Shown in pieces: positions 17,862-27,177 of a stretch of 64,000 nucleotides of DNA (the stretch's first letter is position 1; the number at the start of each line of letters is the position of its first letter). The notes beneath the pieces were generated by a model. That model did no database searches. It had not been told where the DNA came from and saw only the letters and a program-made list of their open reading frames with translations. The DNA is from Embleya sp051903075 (GTDB taxonomy: Bacteria > Actinomycetota > Actinomycetes > Streptomycetales > Streptomycetaceae), in NCBI RefSeq assembly GCF_051903075.1, contig NZ_CP182424.1:124001-188000 (forward strand). The letters run 5' to 3'. A program made the translations under genes and the position numbers.

Positions 17862-18568
17862 TGGGACCTCCACCAGACCAAGCCCATGACCGCTGGGCGG
17901 GCGGGTGGGTCGATAGTCCCGGCGTAGCGGGTGGTACGCGACCCCCAACAGACCAACAGCCTATCGAAGACCGTAACCGTCGACGCGCGTTTCACACCGG
18001 GACGCGCCGCTCGGGCCCGCAACCCGCAGGGCCCGGGATGGCCTCGAGCAACCGCCCAGATGTCCCGATCGGGACGTAGGCGGCGCGTGCGAACGGCCCG
18101 ATCCGGGGGGATTCGGGCCGCTCGGTGGGCCACGCGGACGGGTGGGGGGGTGTCCGACGCGGCTCTGGTACGGAACGCTATCGCGCACCGCCAGCATCGG
18201 GCTTGAGGTCTTCTTGCGCCGCCGCCGGGCGTGGCGCGGAAGGCGGTGGCGGAGCGGATGCCCAGGGGTCGCCGGGTTGCGGCGCTGGCGTGGCGCCACC
18301 AGGTGCCGATCGCGTCGGCTTGGTCCCGGGAGGCGGGAACGTCGCGAACAACCACCGCCCCCAGAAGGATTGCCCCACAACCCCGACCCCGCGAAGTGAA
18401 ACGAATACGACGCCCCTTCGGCTCCGGAATCGCACCAGCCCACCTAGGGCAGTCGGGCCGCCAATCAACCCCGGCCCCCGCAAGCCGACGCACAGAACCC
18501 CCCTGATGTGGCGCCACACCCAGGATGGCCACCTCCACTCCCCCGCCCGCGCCGCCTACGCTGACCCG
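17862..18568. other. Intergenic, about 700 nt, no supported gene
   Basis: This lies between the divergent exonuclease and P-loop ATPase genes. Short frames here are Arg/Pro-rich and lack ribosome-binding sites. A plus-strand frame from 18231 (begins MARKAVAERMPRGRR) might be a remnant, but I cannot assign it. Both promoters of the divergent genes presumably lie here. Confidence 0.4.
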
Positions 18569-19123
18569 ATGCCCGACTCCCGGATCGTTCCCGCCATGTA
18601 CCGGACCGCCGAAACCGACCACCCAGCCATCGACCGGTGGTGCTCCACTGTCCTGTCCGGCCAAAGCGCCCGCCTCCTGCTCCTGGGGCCGCACTGGTCC
18701 GGAAAATCCCACACCGCCTACGCGGCGCTGCGCCGCCTCCTCGCGGCGGGATACGCCAGCGAGAACATCACCGTGCATCAAGCCCTCGATCTGGGACGCA
18801 CCTACGAACCGACCCTGATCGACAACACCACCGCAGTCACCCTGCTCGACGACACCACCCTCAGCGTTGACCTCGTCCGCGAAGCCAAGGGACCACTTGC
18901 TCCGGACCCCGTCGACGTCCAGGCCATGATGGCCTTGGAGGCGGGGGCGCTCGCCGATGCGGTCGCACGGCTGACCGTGCTCCCCCACCGTTCCTGGATG
19001 GTGATCGCCTCCACCCTCCAGCGACTCGCGGAGACGGTGGGGCAAGAAACCACCGATCGAATCATCGCCGTCGCCGAACAAGCCGAACTCCTCCAGCGTC
19101 CCCTCCCGACAGCGAACTGGTGA
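18569..19123 (+). CDS. Small P-loop ATPase
   Basis: 184 residues from an ATG at 18569; the longer upstream frame is low-complexity. Walker A is GPHWSGKSHTA near residues 38-48 and Walker B is VTLLDDTT near 90. The remainder is helical. The layout resembles IstB/DnaC-like or AAA helper ATPases without the helicase-loader tail. Convergent with the zinc protein that may initiate replication, it could be a loader, but that is inference. No closer family is recognised. Confidence 0.65.
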   Translation: MPDSRIVPAMYRTAETDHPAIDRWCSTVLSGQSARLLLLGPHWSGKSHTAYAALRRLLAAGYASENITVHQALDLGRTYEPTLIDNTTAVTLLDDTTLSVDLVREAKGPLAPDPVDVQAMMALEAGALADAVARLTVLPHRSWMVIASTLQRLAETVGQETTDRIIAVAEQAELLQRPLPTANW

Positions 19124-19183
19124 CCTTCGACCAGCAACCCACGTCCGCCGTAGGCCGGTTCGGAACACAGCCTCAACTCTTCG

Positions 19184-21175
19184 CTACGCCGCGTGCACAT
19201 CTGTGTCACAACATGTCGCGTCCGTATGCGGTGGACTCGGGACGCGTCTGGTCCCACCCCGGTACGGCCCGGAGCATCCCCCAGGCCCGAGCCAGTCCTC
19301 CCGGAGCGCCCCAGGAGCTTCTGCGGCTTCCAGAAGGGCCCGCTCCTCGCGACACTCCGCGCACACTCCGTCCGAACGCAGGCCCCGGACCGCCCGGTCG
19401 CAGTCGTCACACGTATCGAACGGTGCTCGGGCCACTGGCGGACGAGCCAGCGCGTTGGGCTGATCGGTCGTACGGGCTCGGTTCACAGTTCGTCGGGCAA
19501 TGCCAAACCGAACGTCCGCGTCGGCTCGCTGATCCTCATCCCGCCGGGCACAGTTGCGGCAGTCGTACCGGTCGTCGAGGCCGAACGTGGGCAGCCACAG
19601 ACGGCCGTCTTCGCAGTTCGGATCTTCGCAGCCACGTCGCGGCAGCCCACGTCCCCGAAACCAACCCAAGGGGCTGTGCACTGTCCCCTCCTGAGTCCGC
19701 CATCGGTTCGCCAAGCGGGCGAACACCCGGTTGGCATCACCGACTTCCGCTACCGCACGATCTACGAGTCCAGCAGCAACAAGGCGCTGCCCGATACTCA
19801 TCCGGGCCGCCAGGGGTCCGACTTGCGCGAATGCTCGTGTCGCTGTGGCGGAGATGGTGATGCCGCGGTCTGCAATGGTCGTGGGTCGAGTTTGCGGGGG
19901 TTCCGCCGAAGGCGCACTCAAGGCAGAACTCCGGTGGGTGCACACGCGGTTATCCACAGGTGAGCCGCTTCTACTTACGTCACACGCCCTACGGGCGGCA
20001 CCCCCCGGAGGAGCTGCGGGCTGTAGGTGAGTAGTGGTGTCTTCCATTGTCGCGAGGGGGGTCCTATCACCCATCGCACCCGAGGTCCCCTCACCCTCCG
20101 GACTCGACACCTCGATTACCTTGCCGTCGTCCGAGTTGTCCACAGCCGTGGGGAGCCCCAAGGGGACGAACACGCACCGGCCCTGCTTGCCCACCCGGTG
20201 GTCCACTCGCACCAGTCCCCAACGCTCCAGATCGGACACGATCGCGCGCGCGGCTCGCTCGCTGATCGGCGTTCCCATCCGACGACCCGACTGATGCCAC
20301 AACCCGCTTGCCAACTCCCCGTATGTCAGAGGCAATCGCCGCCGTTGAGCATGGGTGATGTAGAGGTAGGCGCGCACATGCCGCGGGGGCATCGCTCCCA
20401 GCAGTCCCACCTCGATCGGGACGCCCAGCTCTCCCGCAGCCATCGGTTGGACCAGGCGAACTGCAGAAGTGCCAGTCCCACCATGCAAAGTTCGACGGCG
20501 GATCGCCAACTCGTCAGCAACCACCAACTGGCGCTGGGCGGCATACATCGCCGATGTGGGCTTTTCCACGCGGCGTCCGTCAGGAAGGAGGACCAACTTG
20601 GTGCCCAGCCCCAGGTATCGCGCGATCGTGACGAGTTGCGCGACACAACCTCGGTTTCGGCCACCTAGATGGTCGATCTTGGTCCGGAGGACCACCGCGA
20701 GGTCGTTGAACCGTCCGGGGGCAGCGAGCACCCGGACGGGAACCCACACGAGACAGTGACGTACAGACTCGGGCATCAACGGATCGACTCCGCGGAACTC
20801 GCGGCTTGCATGCTGGTGGCGCAGCAACGCGGTTACTTCAGGGCCTAGACCCTCGGGAGATGGAGGTTCATGGTCTTCGGGCAGCACAAGGCTCGCCGCA
20901 GGCGTGACAGGTATGATCTGCTCCAAGAGCGAGAGCTGAGATTTGGCAAACGCGAACCAACCGCTCGGCACTGTCAAGGGAGCAGAGCGGTGTTCCGATT
21001 CGGCACTGTGCTCTAGGCGCCGCCTCCTTCTCGTGGGGCGGGAAGCCAGACTCTGGCGGAAGGTGCGGTCGGGACCCACTCCCGGCCTTGCACCTTCCGC
21101 CGACGGTCCGTCGTTGAGCCTCGGCGAAGCCCGAAAGCGCGACCGGACTCTGCCGACCATACGGTCGAGTACCAC
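19184..21175 (-). CDS. Winged-helix protein with two zinc clusters, possible replication initiator
   Basis: Up to 663 residues from a GTG at 21175. The true start could be further in, because the first 90 residues are low-complexity. A winged-helix region lies in the middle (PLTYGELASGLWHQSG followed by AARAIVSDLERWGLVRVDHR). The C-terminal part has two Cys clusters, CX4C-x17-CX2C and CX2C-x13-CX2C, as zinc-binding elements. It is divergent from parAB across a 775-nt AT-richer gap. That position and composition are like Rep proteins of actinomycete plasmids. No nickase or primase motif is seen, so the role is inferred. Confidence 0.6.
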   Translation of the reverse strand: MVLDRMVGRVRSRFRASPRLNDGPSAEGARPGVGPDRTFRQSLASRPTRRRRRLEHSAESEHRSAPLTVPSGWFAFAKSQLSLLEQIIPVTPAASLVLPEDHEPPSPEGLGPEVTALLRHQHASREFRGVDPLMPESVRHCLVWVPVRVLAAPGRFNDLAVVLRTKIDHLGGRNRGCVAQLVTIARYLGLGTKLVLLPDGRRVEKPTSAMYAAQRQLVVADELAIRRRTLHGGTGTSAVRLVQPMAAGELGVPIEVGLLGAMPPRHVRAYLYITHAQRRRLPLTYGELASGLWHQSGRRMGTPISERAARAIVSDLERWGLVRVDHRVGKQGRCVFVPLGLPTAVDNSDDGKVIEVSSPEGEGTSGAMGDRTPLATMEDTTTHLQPAAPPGGAARRACDVSRSGSPVDNRVCTHRSSALSAPSAEPPQTRPTTIADRGITISATATRAFAQVGPLAARMSIGQRLVAAGLVDRAVAEVGDANRVFARLANRWRTQEGTVHSPLGWFRGRGLPRRGCEDPNCEDGRLWLPTFGLDDRYDCRNCARRDEDQRADADVRFGIARRTVNRARTTDQPNALARPPVARAPFDTCDDCDRAVRGLRSDGVCAECREERALLEAAEAPGALREDWLGPGGCSGPYRGGTRRVPSPPHTDATCCDTDVHAA

Positions 21176-21950
21176 AGGCGATTTGTCGCTGTGCAGCGGA
21201 TCTCGCAGTGCCCGATCAATACCGAGGTCCGCATCGAGTCAACGTTCTGAAGGGCTCTACTTGCCAGCCCGGGCTCTTTACCGGTGGCTGGGGCTTTGGC
21301 CCGCCCCAGGTCTGCGAGCCCACCCGAGAAGCTATGGGCGAGCACGATGGGCCGGGGCACGTGTCGAGTCTGGTGACGACATTCCTCCATTGCGGACACG
21401 TACCTCCTTCAGATCTCGATTAGTTCCGCATGGCCGGACGATTAAGACCAAGGAATCAGTAGTTCCATGGTCGATCGTTCGTCAAGAATGCGCTGGTTCA
21501 GTGTTTGGGAGCCTTCAATGAACACACCCAACCTAATGCGACGTCACCCTAGCACCTCGCTGACCTGCACAGCTGCCCGATTTGACGCGCGGCGTGGCGG
21601 AGGGTCGAGCATTTTGGGCGATGGCGAAAATGAGAGCCGAAATGTTCTTTGTGAGTTCAGAATTCCAAGCCCGCAGTGAGTAGTGGATAAGCGAACGGCG
21701 GCATCGCGAGTCGAACTCGACAGCGTTTTCTCGCCTGATTTTGCTGATTCCCCAGCCGTTTTTTCGAGCGAACTCCTGGGACGATCCAGTCAGCGGACGC
21801 TACGTCGGGCTCGGTCGCTGTGAACGCGTTCCCGGGAGCCCTTCCAGGTGCTCAAATGTGCCAAAAGCACCCATTTGGCCTAATAAGCTCTCTGGTTATT
21901 TGCGCGCGGCGCGGCCTGTCTGGTGCCGATCGTCTGGTAATTTGCGCTGC
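21176..21950. other. AT-richer gap between Rep-like gene and parA, possible origin region
   Basis: 775 nt with visibly lower GC than its surroundings and no credible gene. It has an imperfect direct repeat (TAGTTCC-ATGG at 21421 and again at 21462). It also has a CGAGT/ACTCG inverted repeat near 21706-21718, T-rich runs near 21725-21770 and the operator-like repeats at 21891-21947. Its place between divergent replication- and partition-like genes suits an origin; nothing here proves it. Confidence 0.4.
21891..21947 (+). promoter_or_regulatory. Direct repeats upstream of parA, candidate par operator
   Basis: TCTGGTTATTTGCGC (21891-21905) and TCTGGTAATTTGCGC (21933-21947) differ by one base. 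They are 42 nt apart, about four helix turns, and the second ends 3 nt before the parA ATG. A CCAAA/TTTGG inverted repeat lies just upstream (21861-21878). Spacing and position fit autoregulation of the par operon. Confidence 0.5.
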
Positions 21951-23099
21951 ATGAGCAACGGAGACACGAGCGTTTCGCGCGAAAAACTCTTGGTCAGCCT
22001 TACACCCGACATGCGTCGTGCCCTTCGCATCCGAGCTGCGGAGCGTGGGATCGACATCCAGACGGCGACAGCCCATGCGCTGGACTTCTGGTACGCGAAC
22101 CCCAATGCGACATCCGTCCCGATCAAGGGCGCCAAGTCCTGGGGCGTCTTCCTGCCCGCTGGCGGCCCAGCCCGCTTCGACAGGGAGTGCGAGCAGCGGG
22201 GACTGACCAAGGTGCAGGCGATGGCGCAAGCGGTTACTGGCTGGTTGGAAAGCCATCCCTCCCCCGCTCAGCGTCTGCTGTCTCAACCGATCAAGCGAAT
22301 TCTGGTGGCCCTGCAGAAGGGCGGCGTCGGCAAATCCTTCGTTGCGGCTGGTCTTGCCCAGGCCTTCGCCGAGATGGGCTTGAGGGTTCTGCTGATCGAC
22401 TACGACCCCCAAGGGCACATGACGCGGCGCCTCGGCTATCAGCCGCTGTCAGCCGACCATGACAACTCGTTGCTCCAGCACATGCTTGGCAAGGGGCGCA
22501 AGCACATCCGACGGATTCTCATCGACGTTGCTGGTGAACGGTTCGACGGTCGGTTGCATCTCCTGCCAGCTTGTACCGATGCCTTCCTCTTCGACGCTGT
22601 AATGAGTTCGATGCGCCACGGACGGGAGGAGTCACTGGCCCGAGCCCTCGAGCCGATCGAGCGGGACTACGACGTCGTCGTCATCGACGGTCCCCCGAGC
22701 CTTGGTCTGTCCATGGACATCGCCATGCACTATGTGCACCGCCGCGAAGGCGAACTCGCTGAGCGCTCAGGCGTGATCATGCCCGTGTGGGCGGACACTC
22801 CGAGCTTCGAGGCCTACGACCTGTTCAATGGTCAACGCCACGACCTGATGAAGGGAACCCGTGTCGAGATCGATGAACTCGGATTCGTCATCAACCACTT
22901 CGACACGCGCCGCGGAGCCTCACCCCAGAAGAAGAAGGACGAGTGGGAGCTGCGCGCGGCCCCTGGCGTTCTCGCGGTCTTCAATGACCTCAAGGAGCAA
23001 CGCGAGGCCACGGACAGACATGAGCCCTTGTTCGTGTACGCCCCCGATTGCGAATTGACCAACGGCCTCCGCAGCCTGGCGAAGGAGTTGGCTGCCTGA
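21951..23099 (+). CDS. parA: ParA-family partition ATPase with N-terminal DNA-binding-like region
   Basis: 382 residues from an ATG at 21951 (no strong ribosome-binding site; the frame extends upstream but into the repeat region). The ATPase core has the deviant Walker A QKGGVGKS near residue 118, a Walker A' segment LIDYDPQGH and Walker B VVVIDGPPSLGL. The first 100 residues look like two tandem ribbon-helix-helix-like units (LTPDMRRALRIRAAERG and a diverged second copy). These could let ParA bind its own operator, as long-type plasmid ParAs do. It overlaps parB by 1 nt. Confidence 0.88.
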   Translation: MSNGDTSVSREKLLVSLTPDMRRALRIRAAERGIDIQTATAHALDFWYANPNATSVPIKGAKSWGVFLPAGGPARFDRECEQRGLTKVQAMAQAVTGWLESHPSPAQRLLSQPIKRILVALQKGGVGKSFVAAGLAQAFAEMGLRVLLIDYDPQGHMTRRLGYQPLSADHDNSLLQHMLGKGRKHIRRILIDVAGERFDGRLHLLPACTDAFLFDAVMSSMRHGREESLARALEPIERDYDVVVIDGPPSLGLSMDIAMHYVHRREGELAERSGVIMPVWADTPSFEAYDLFNGQRHDLMKGTRVEIDELGFVINHFDTRRGASPQKKKDEWELRAAPGVLAVFNDLKEQREATDRHEPLFVYAPDCELTNGLRSLAKELAA

Positions 23100-24157
23100 T
23101 GGTGAGCAAGAAGGACGCCGTCCCTCCCTACGTACCGACAGAGCCATCAAGTGGTGGCCCCTCGCGGAACGCCCTTCTCGATCGCTACAACCTCGGTACA
23201 CAAGTCGAGTCGGAGGCCGCCCCCCTCAACTCGGAAGCTGATGCAGAGCAGGAAATGCGCGAGTGGGAGGCGGAACAAGCGCGCAGGCTCGCAGCACCAG
23301 AGCAGGCAACACCGACCCGCGCGCAGGGGACCCAGGTGCCGGCCACTCGAACGGCCAGCGACATCGAAGTCGCTGAGGACCACGACAGCTTCGGCGTTAC
23401 GCGTCTACCCACTCACGCGGACGAACACGGCTACGTGGCTATTCCGCGCTTCACTCCTCCAACGAGCGAAGTTCCCAGCGAGCGCCTCGAGCAGTACCTG
23501 CAAGGGATTGGGCAGGTCGAGTACGCGGCCAAGTCGAACGAGCAACGGGTTCAACAGCAGCGACTCCTCACCCTCGGCCAGTACATCCTGGGTATGAAAG
23601 AGGAGCGCATCTGGGAGGCGGGCGGCTATGAGACGCTCGGTGACCTCCTCCTAGAGAACTTCGGGATTCGGAAGGACTATGCAAACAAGGTCGTGCGGGC
23701 GCTTCCAGTCATCAGGGCACTGGAAGACGTCACCACGGTGGACCTGAAGGAGCGGCAACTCCGGGTCTTGGTGCCAGTGCATGCGGTCCACGGCGACGAA
23801 GGCGTCCGCAAGGTATGGGATGAAGCAAGCCGCCGAGGAAAATTCACACAGAGGACTCTTGAGCAAGCTGTGAGTTTTCTCGGATACGGACCCCCGACCC
23901 CCATCACCACCGCTGCTGCGAAGCGTGAATTGGAAGCCCCCGTCAATGCAGGTACGGAACCAGCGCGTCCTGCCGCAGGGGAGGGGGAGGTACAAACGCG
24001 AGTGTTCGCCCCGCGGATCGTCGAGGTCTGCACCTCGATCCGCGAACTCCGGACAACTAACGAGGAGCAGGCGATGCTGGAGCTCAAAGAGATCTGGGCC
24101 GCCGTCGATGGGCTGCGGCGGGAACTGGGCGTCGATTTCGACCCAGAGGCACTTTGA
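23099..24157 (+). CDS. ParB-like centromere-binding protein
   Basis: 352 residues. The ATG at 23099 shares a base with the parA stop (TGATG). The N-terminal 110 residues are charged and probably disordered, ending with a TRLPTHADEHGYVAIPRF segment. The central part is helical with a likely helix-turn-helix (YETLGDLLLENFGIRK, YANKVVRALPVIRAL). The canonical ParB CTPase motif GERRxRA is absent, so it belongs to the atypical plasmid partners rather than chromosomal ParB. The C-terminal helix could dimerise. It is followed by a 54-bp palindrome. Confidence 0.75.
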   Translation: MVSKKDAVPPYVPTEPSSGGPSRNALLDRYNLGTQVESEAAPLNSEADAEQEMREWEAEQARRLAAPEQATPTRAQGTQVPATRTASDIEVAEDHDSFGVTRLPTHADEHGYVAIPRFTPPTSEVPSERLEQYLQGIGQVEYAAKSNEQRVQQQRLLTLGQYILGMKEERIWEAGGYETLGDLLLENFGIRKDYANKVVRALPVIRALEDVTTVDLKERQLRVLVPVHAVHGDEGVRKVWDEASRRGKFTQRTLEQAVSFLGYGPPTPITTAAAKRELEAPVNAGTEPARPAAGEGEVQTRVFAPRIVEVCTSIRELRTTNEEQAMLELKEIWAAVDGLRRELGVDFDPEAL

Positions 24158-24181
24158 GGAAAAGGCGACGTTGCCGACTAT

Positions 24182-24235
24182 CGTCAAACTGACGAAAAGC
24201 GGATACCACGGTATCCGCTTTTCGTCAGTTTGACG
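24182..24235. repeat. 54-bp palindrome after parAB (26-bp perfect arms)
   Basis: Arms 24182-24207 and 24210-24235 are exact reverse complements around a central AC. Each arm starts with its own small inverted repeat (CGTCA-aac-TGACG). It begins 24 nt after the parB-like stop. It could be the terminator for parAB, a parS-like centromere, or both. The nested symmetry is more elaborate than a plain terminator. Confidence 0.65.
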
Positions 24236-24877
24236 TTAAGCCCATGTGGTCGATGGCTTCCATCGCGAAGCTGTCATTCGCGGCGTGATGCTAGCGGACT
24301 CCGGGGAGCGGCAGCAGGAGCTCGAACTTATGCGACTTTCGGACAGGCTCATCCAAGTCCGATCGGTCGTCTACGGCGCGCCCGTGAACAGCTCGACTCC
24401 TACTGCAATTCGGGGCAAATATTACCATTCTGCCATCGTGGGCCTGCTGCCCAGCCACGACGCGCCTGGAGTTACGCCGGTTTTTCGGGACAACTCGTGT
24501 CGCGCTGTCGGGCTGTGAAGCGCGCTGGCGCTCGACGCGGAGGAAGTACTTTCTAATCCCGCGCTATGGACCGGCGAGTTGTGACTGTCCACTGGTCCTG
24601 CTGTCAGCCCGGGTGCCTGCCCAAGGAACCACCCGCGGTTGCCATCCGCTCTGGCTACTGGCGGAGCAGGTCGTCGGTGCTCTCGTCCATGCCACTGCGG
24701 CAGTATGGTGCCCCATCCGCCTTGGGTGAAGTGCGAGTGGAGTCTGAGGAATGAGCTCGCCGGTATGTCGACGGACAGTCGGCGATCGGTATGTCCGTGG
24801 CCACCGTCTACGTCGAGACCACGCGGGAGCATGCCCCAGGGGCAGGCCTCGTCAGGTCGGTGCGCTGGATGAGCTGC
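24236..24877. other. Intergenic, about 640 nt
   Basis: A plus-strand frame of 90 codons from a GTG at 24246 starts right after the palindrome. Its codon use has weaker third-position GC than the genes around it and no family is recognised. I regard it as at best a relic. Nothing else is supported. Confidence 0.35.
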
Positions 24878-26962
24878 TCAGGTTGAGGGCTTCTCGCTTA
24901 CGGGTAGCTGGCCATCGTTTGTGTGTGCTGCATCGGTCGTGGGCGTGGTGTCGTATTGCTCGGCCTGCATGCGGTACATGGCGGCGTAGCGCCCCTCGTG
25001 GGCGAGGAGTTCCCGGTGGCTGCCGTGCTCGACGAGGGTGCCGTGGTCGAGGACGTAGATGTGGTCGGCGAGTCGGGTACTGGCGAGGCGATGGGTGATG
25101 AGGATGATCGTGTGCCCGTCGTCGGCGAGTGCGCGGATTCGTTCGAACGCGGCGATCTCGGCTCGGGCGTCGAGGGCGGACGTCGGTTCGTCGGCGATGA
25201 TCAGGTCGGCGTCGCGGTAGACGCCGCGGCCGAGGAGGATGCGTTGCCACTGGCCGCCGGACAGGGCGACCCCGCCGATGTAGGAGCGGTCCAGCAAGGT
25301 GTTCCACTTCTTGGGCAGTTCGTCGATCACGTGGTCGGCCTCGGCGTATCGGGCGGCGGCCTCCAGGGCCGCGTCCGGGCCCGGCTCCGGGTGTTCCGCG
25401 TTGGCGGCGGTCCGGCCGCGCGGGCCGGGTATCGTCGTGGTGCCGGGGCATGCGGTGTCGTCGGTGAGGGTGGGGCGGCCGACGCGGATGTTGGCGGCGG
25501 CGGTGAAGGGCCATTCGGTGAACGATTGGGAGATCAGGGCGACACGGGCGAAGAGTTGGTCGCGGTCCAGGGTGGTGTCGTCGATGCCGTCCCAGCGGAT
25601 GTGTCCCGATTGTGGCCGGTACAGTCCGGCGATGATCTTTGCCAGGGTGGTCTTGCCGGAGCCGTTCTCGCCGACGAGTGCGATGATCTGTCCGCGTTTG
25701 ATGGTCAGTGAGACGGCGTCGACGGCGGGTTTGTCCCGGTCGGGGTAGGTGTAGGTGACGTTGTCGACGTGGATCTCGTCGGGGAACGCTTCCACGGGCA
25801 GGCCGCCGCGAGGGATGGCGTGTTCGTCCGCGAGCGCGCAGGTCCGTTCGAGGTCCTGGACGAACAGCGACTGTTTGTACGTGTATTGGACCTGTTCGAC
25901 GAGGCGGGTGAGTGCGCCGGTGCCGGTGCGGATCGCCAGGACTGCGGTGCCGGACGCGGCCAGTCCGGTGCGGCCGGTCCAGGTCAGCCACCCCAGCACG
26001 ACGTAGGTCGCGCCGGTCGCCAGGGCCGCGAGCGCGGCCGACAGCAGCCCGGTGACGGCTTCGGCGCGGGCGAGTCGGCTCTCCTCGGCCTCGCTTGCCG
26101 CGGCCATCCGTTTGTAGTGCCCCACCAGGTAGTCGCCGACGCCGTGTACGCGGATCTCGGGCCCCGAGCCGATGTGCCGCAGATGCCAGCCGACTTCGCC
26201 CTGCTGCCGGTTGTGATCGATCCACTGCTGGACGGAGGTGTAGCGGCGCCGTGCGTCACGGACCGCCCGCCAGGCCTGCGGCACCGTGATCAGCGCGAGG
26301 AGGGGGAGCAGCACCGGGTGCAGCACGGCGAGTACCGTTCCGGCCGCGGCGAGCGAGATCAACGCGTTGGCGATGCCGATCGTGTAGGAGATCATGCGCC
26401 GCGAGGCGTCCGTGCCCCAGTTCGCCGACTGCAAGAGCCGTTTGAAATCGCCGTCCTCCAGGGTGGCCATCTCCACCCTGGCGGTCTTGCTCAGTAGAGA
26501 GGTTTCCGCGGCGCGTTCGAGTTTGGGTTCCAGGCGCCCGGACGCGGTGGTGGACACGGCCTGCAGCAGCGAGATGACGATGCCGGACGCTGCGAGCGCC
26601 ATCAGCGCGGGCAGCGCGGCGCGCACCCGGTCCGGGGTGGCGCCGGCGGCGAACAACCGCACCAGGACCTGGTTGGTGGCCAGCAGGCTGAACGCGCCGG
26701 CCAGACCGCGCCCGAGCTCGGCGAGGCTGACGGCCGACAGCGCCCGGGGGTCGGTGCGCCACGCCAGGCGTACCGACGCGGCGACGAGCCGGGGCAATTG
26801 CCGGAACGTGCCGAGCAGGGACAGTTGCAGGTGCGCGTTCTGGTGTGCGAAGGCGCCATGGTCATAGACGAGCCTGCCGCCGAACAGCTCCCTACCGCTG
26901 GCCGCGCCGCGGGCGATCGTTTCGGCGGCCCGGTCACGACGTCGCCGGCCTGTGCGGGTCAC
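24878..26962 (-). CDS. ABC exporter (fused membrane and ATPase domains)
   Basis: I choose the GTG at 26962, with GGAGG 5 nt upstream and the stop of a tiny ORF overlapping it (GTGA). This gives 694 residues. Membrane segments occupy about residues 70-400 (GIVISLLQAV; TVLAVLHPVLLPLLALI; GATYVVLGWLTW). The ATPase has Walker A GENGSGKTT, signature ALSGGQWQRI and Walker B LIIADEPTSALD, then the H-loop ITHRLAST. An insertion of about 35 residues lies between Walker A and the signature (LTDDTACPGTTTI to the EPGPDAALEAA region). The substrate is unknown; the fused tiny ORF hints at a peptide. Confidence 0.87.
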   Translation of the reverse strand: MTRTGRRRRDRAAETIARGAASGRELFGGRLVYDHGAFAHQNAHLQLSLLGTFRQLPRLVAASVRLAWRTDPRALSAVSLAELGRGLAGAFSLLATNQVLVRLFAAGATPDRVRAALPALMALAASGIVISLLQAVSTTASGRLEPKLERAAETSLLSKTARVEMATLEDGDFKRLLQSANWGTDASRRMISYTIGIANALISLAAAGTVLAVLHPVLLPLLALITVPQAWRAVRDARRRYTSVQQWIDHNRQQGEVGWHLRHIGSGPEIRVHGVGDYLVGHYKRMAAASEAEESRLARAEAVTGLLSAALAALATGATYVVLGWLTWTGRTGLAASGTAVLAIRTGTGALTRLVEQVQYTYKQSLFVQDLERTCALADEHAIPRGGLPVEAFPDEIHVDNVTYTYPDRDKPAVDAVSLTIKRGQIIALVGENGSGKTTLAKIIAGLYRPQSGHIRWDGIDDTTLDRDQLFARVALISQSFTEWPFTAAANIRVGRPTLTDDTACPGTTTIPGPRGRTAANAEHPEPGPDAALEAAARYAEADHVIDELPKKWNTLLDRSYIGGVALSGGQWQRILLGRGVYRDADLIIADEPTSALDARAEIAAFERIRALADDGHTIILITHRLASTRLADHIYVLDHGTLVEHGSHRELLAHEGRYAAMYRMQAEQYDTTPTTDAAHTNDGQLPVSEKPST

Positions 26963-27015
26963 CGCCTCCACCACGCAGGCGTTGGCGCGTCGAGGTTGAA
27001 GGGGCCTTGATGCAC
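26959..27015 (-). CDS. Tiny ORF (18 residues) translationally coupled to ABC exporter
   Basis: A GTG at 27015 has a strong, well-spaced ribosome-binding site (GGAGG, 5 nt). It encodes MHQGPFNLDAPTPAWWRR, and its TGA overlaps the exporter's GTG. FNLD recalls the FxLD box of the lanthipeptide leader at 11969, but there is no Cys, Ser or core peptide, so it is not a lanthipeptide precursor in the usual sense. Either it is a real micropeptide, possibly an export substrate, or a leader ORF controlling exporter translation. Confidence 0.45.
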   Translation of the reverse strand: MHQGPFNLDAPTPAWWRR

Positions 27016-27177
27016 GGGTGCCTCCGAGAAGGAAAGGTGAAGCGAGCCGGGAACTGCCGGTGTTGCGGTCGGTGGCGTGCGGACGTGAATCGGTGGACGA
27101 CGGCCGGCTCGGCGCCGGACCAACCGTGGGTACCCGAGGTTGGTCCTTCACGTGCCTTTGTGGCGGCGAAGGGCCGC

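Noticed and set aside
19231..19260. Extra GACTCGGGAC copy
   Set aside because: It lies inside the zinc-protein coding region, far from any promoter of the lanthipeptide locus; probably chance in GC-rich DNA.
21706..21718. tRNA T-loop-like GAGTCGAACTC
   Set aside because: No cloverleaf can be built around it; it is just a short inverted repeat.
24246..24518. 90-codon plus frame after the par palindrome
   Set aside because: Weak third-position GC, no family and no ribosome-binding site; listed only as intergenic content.
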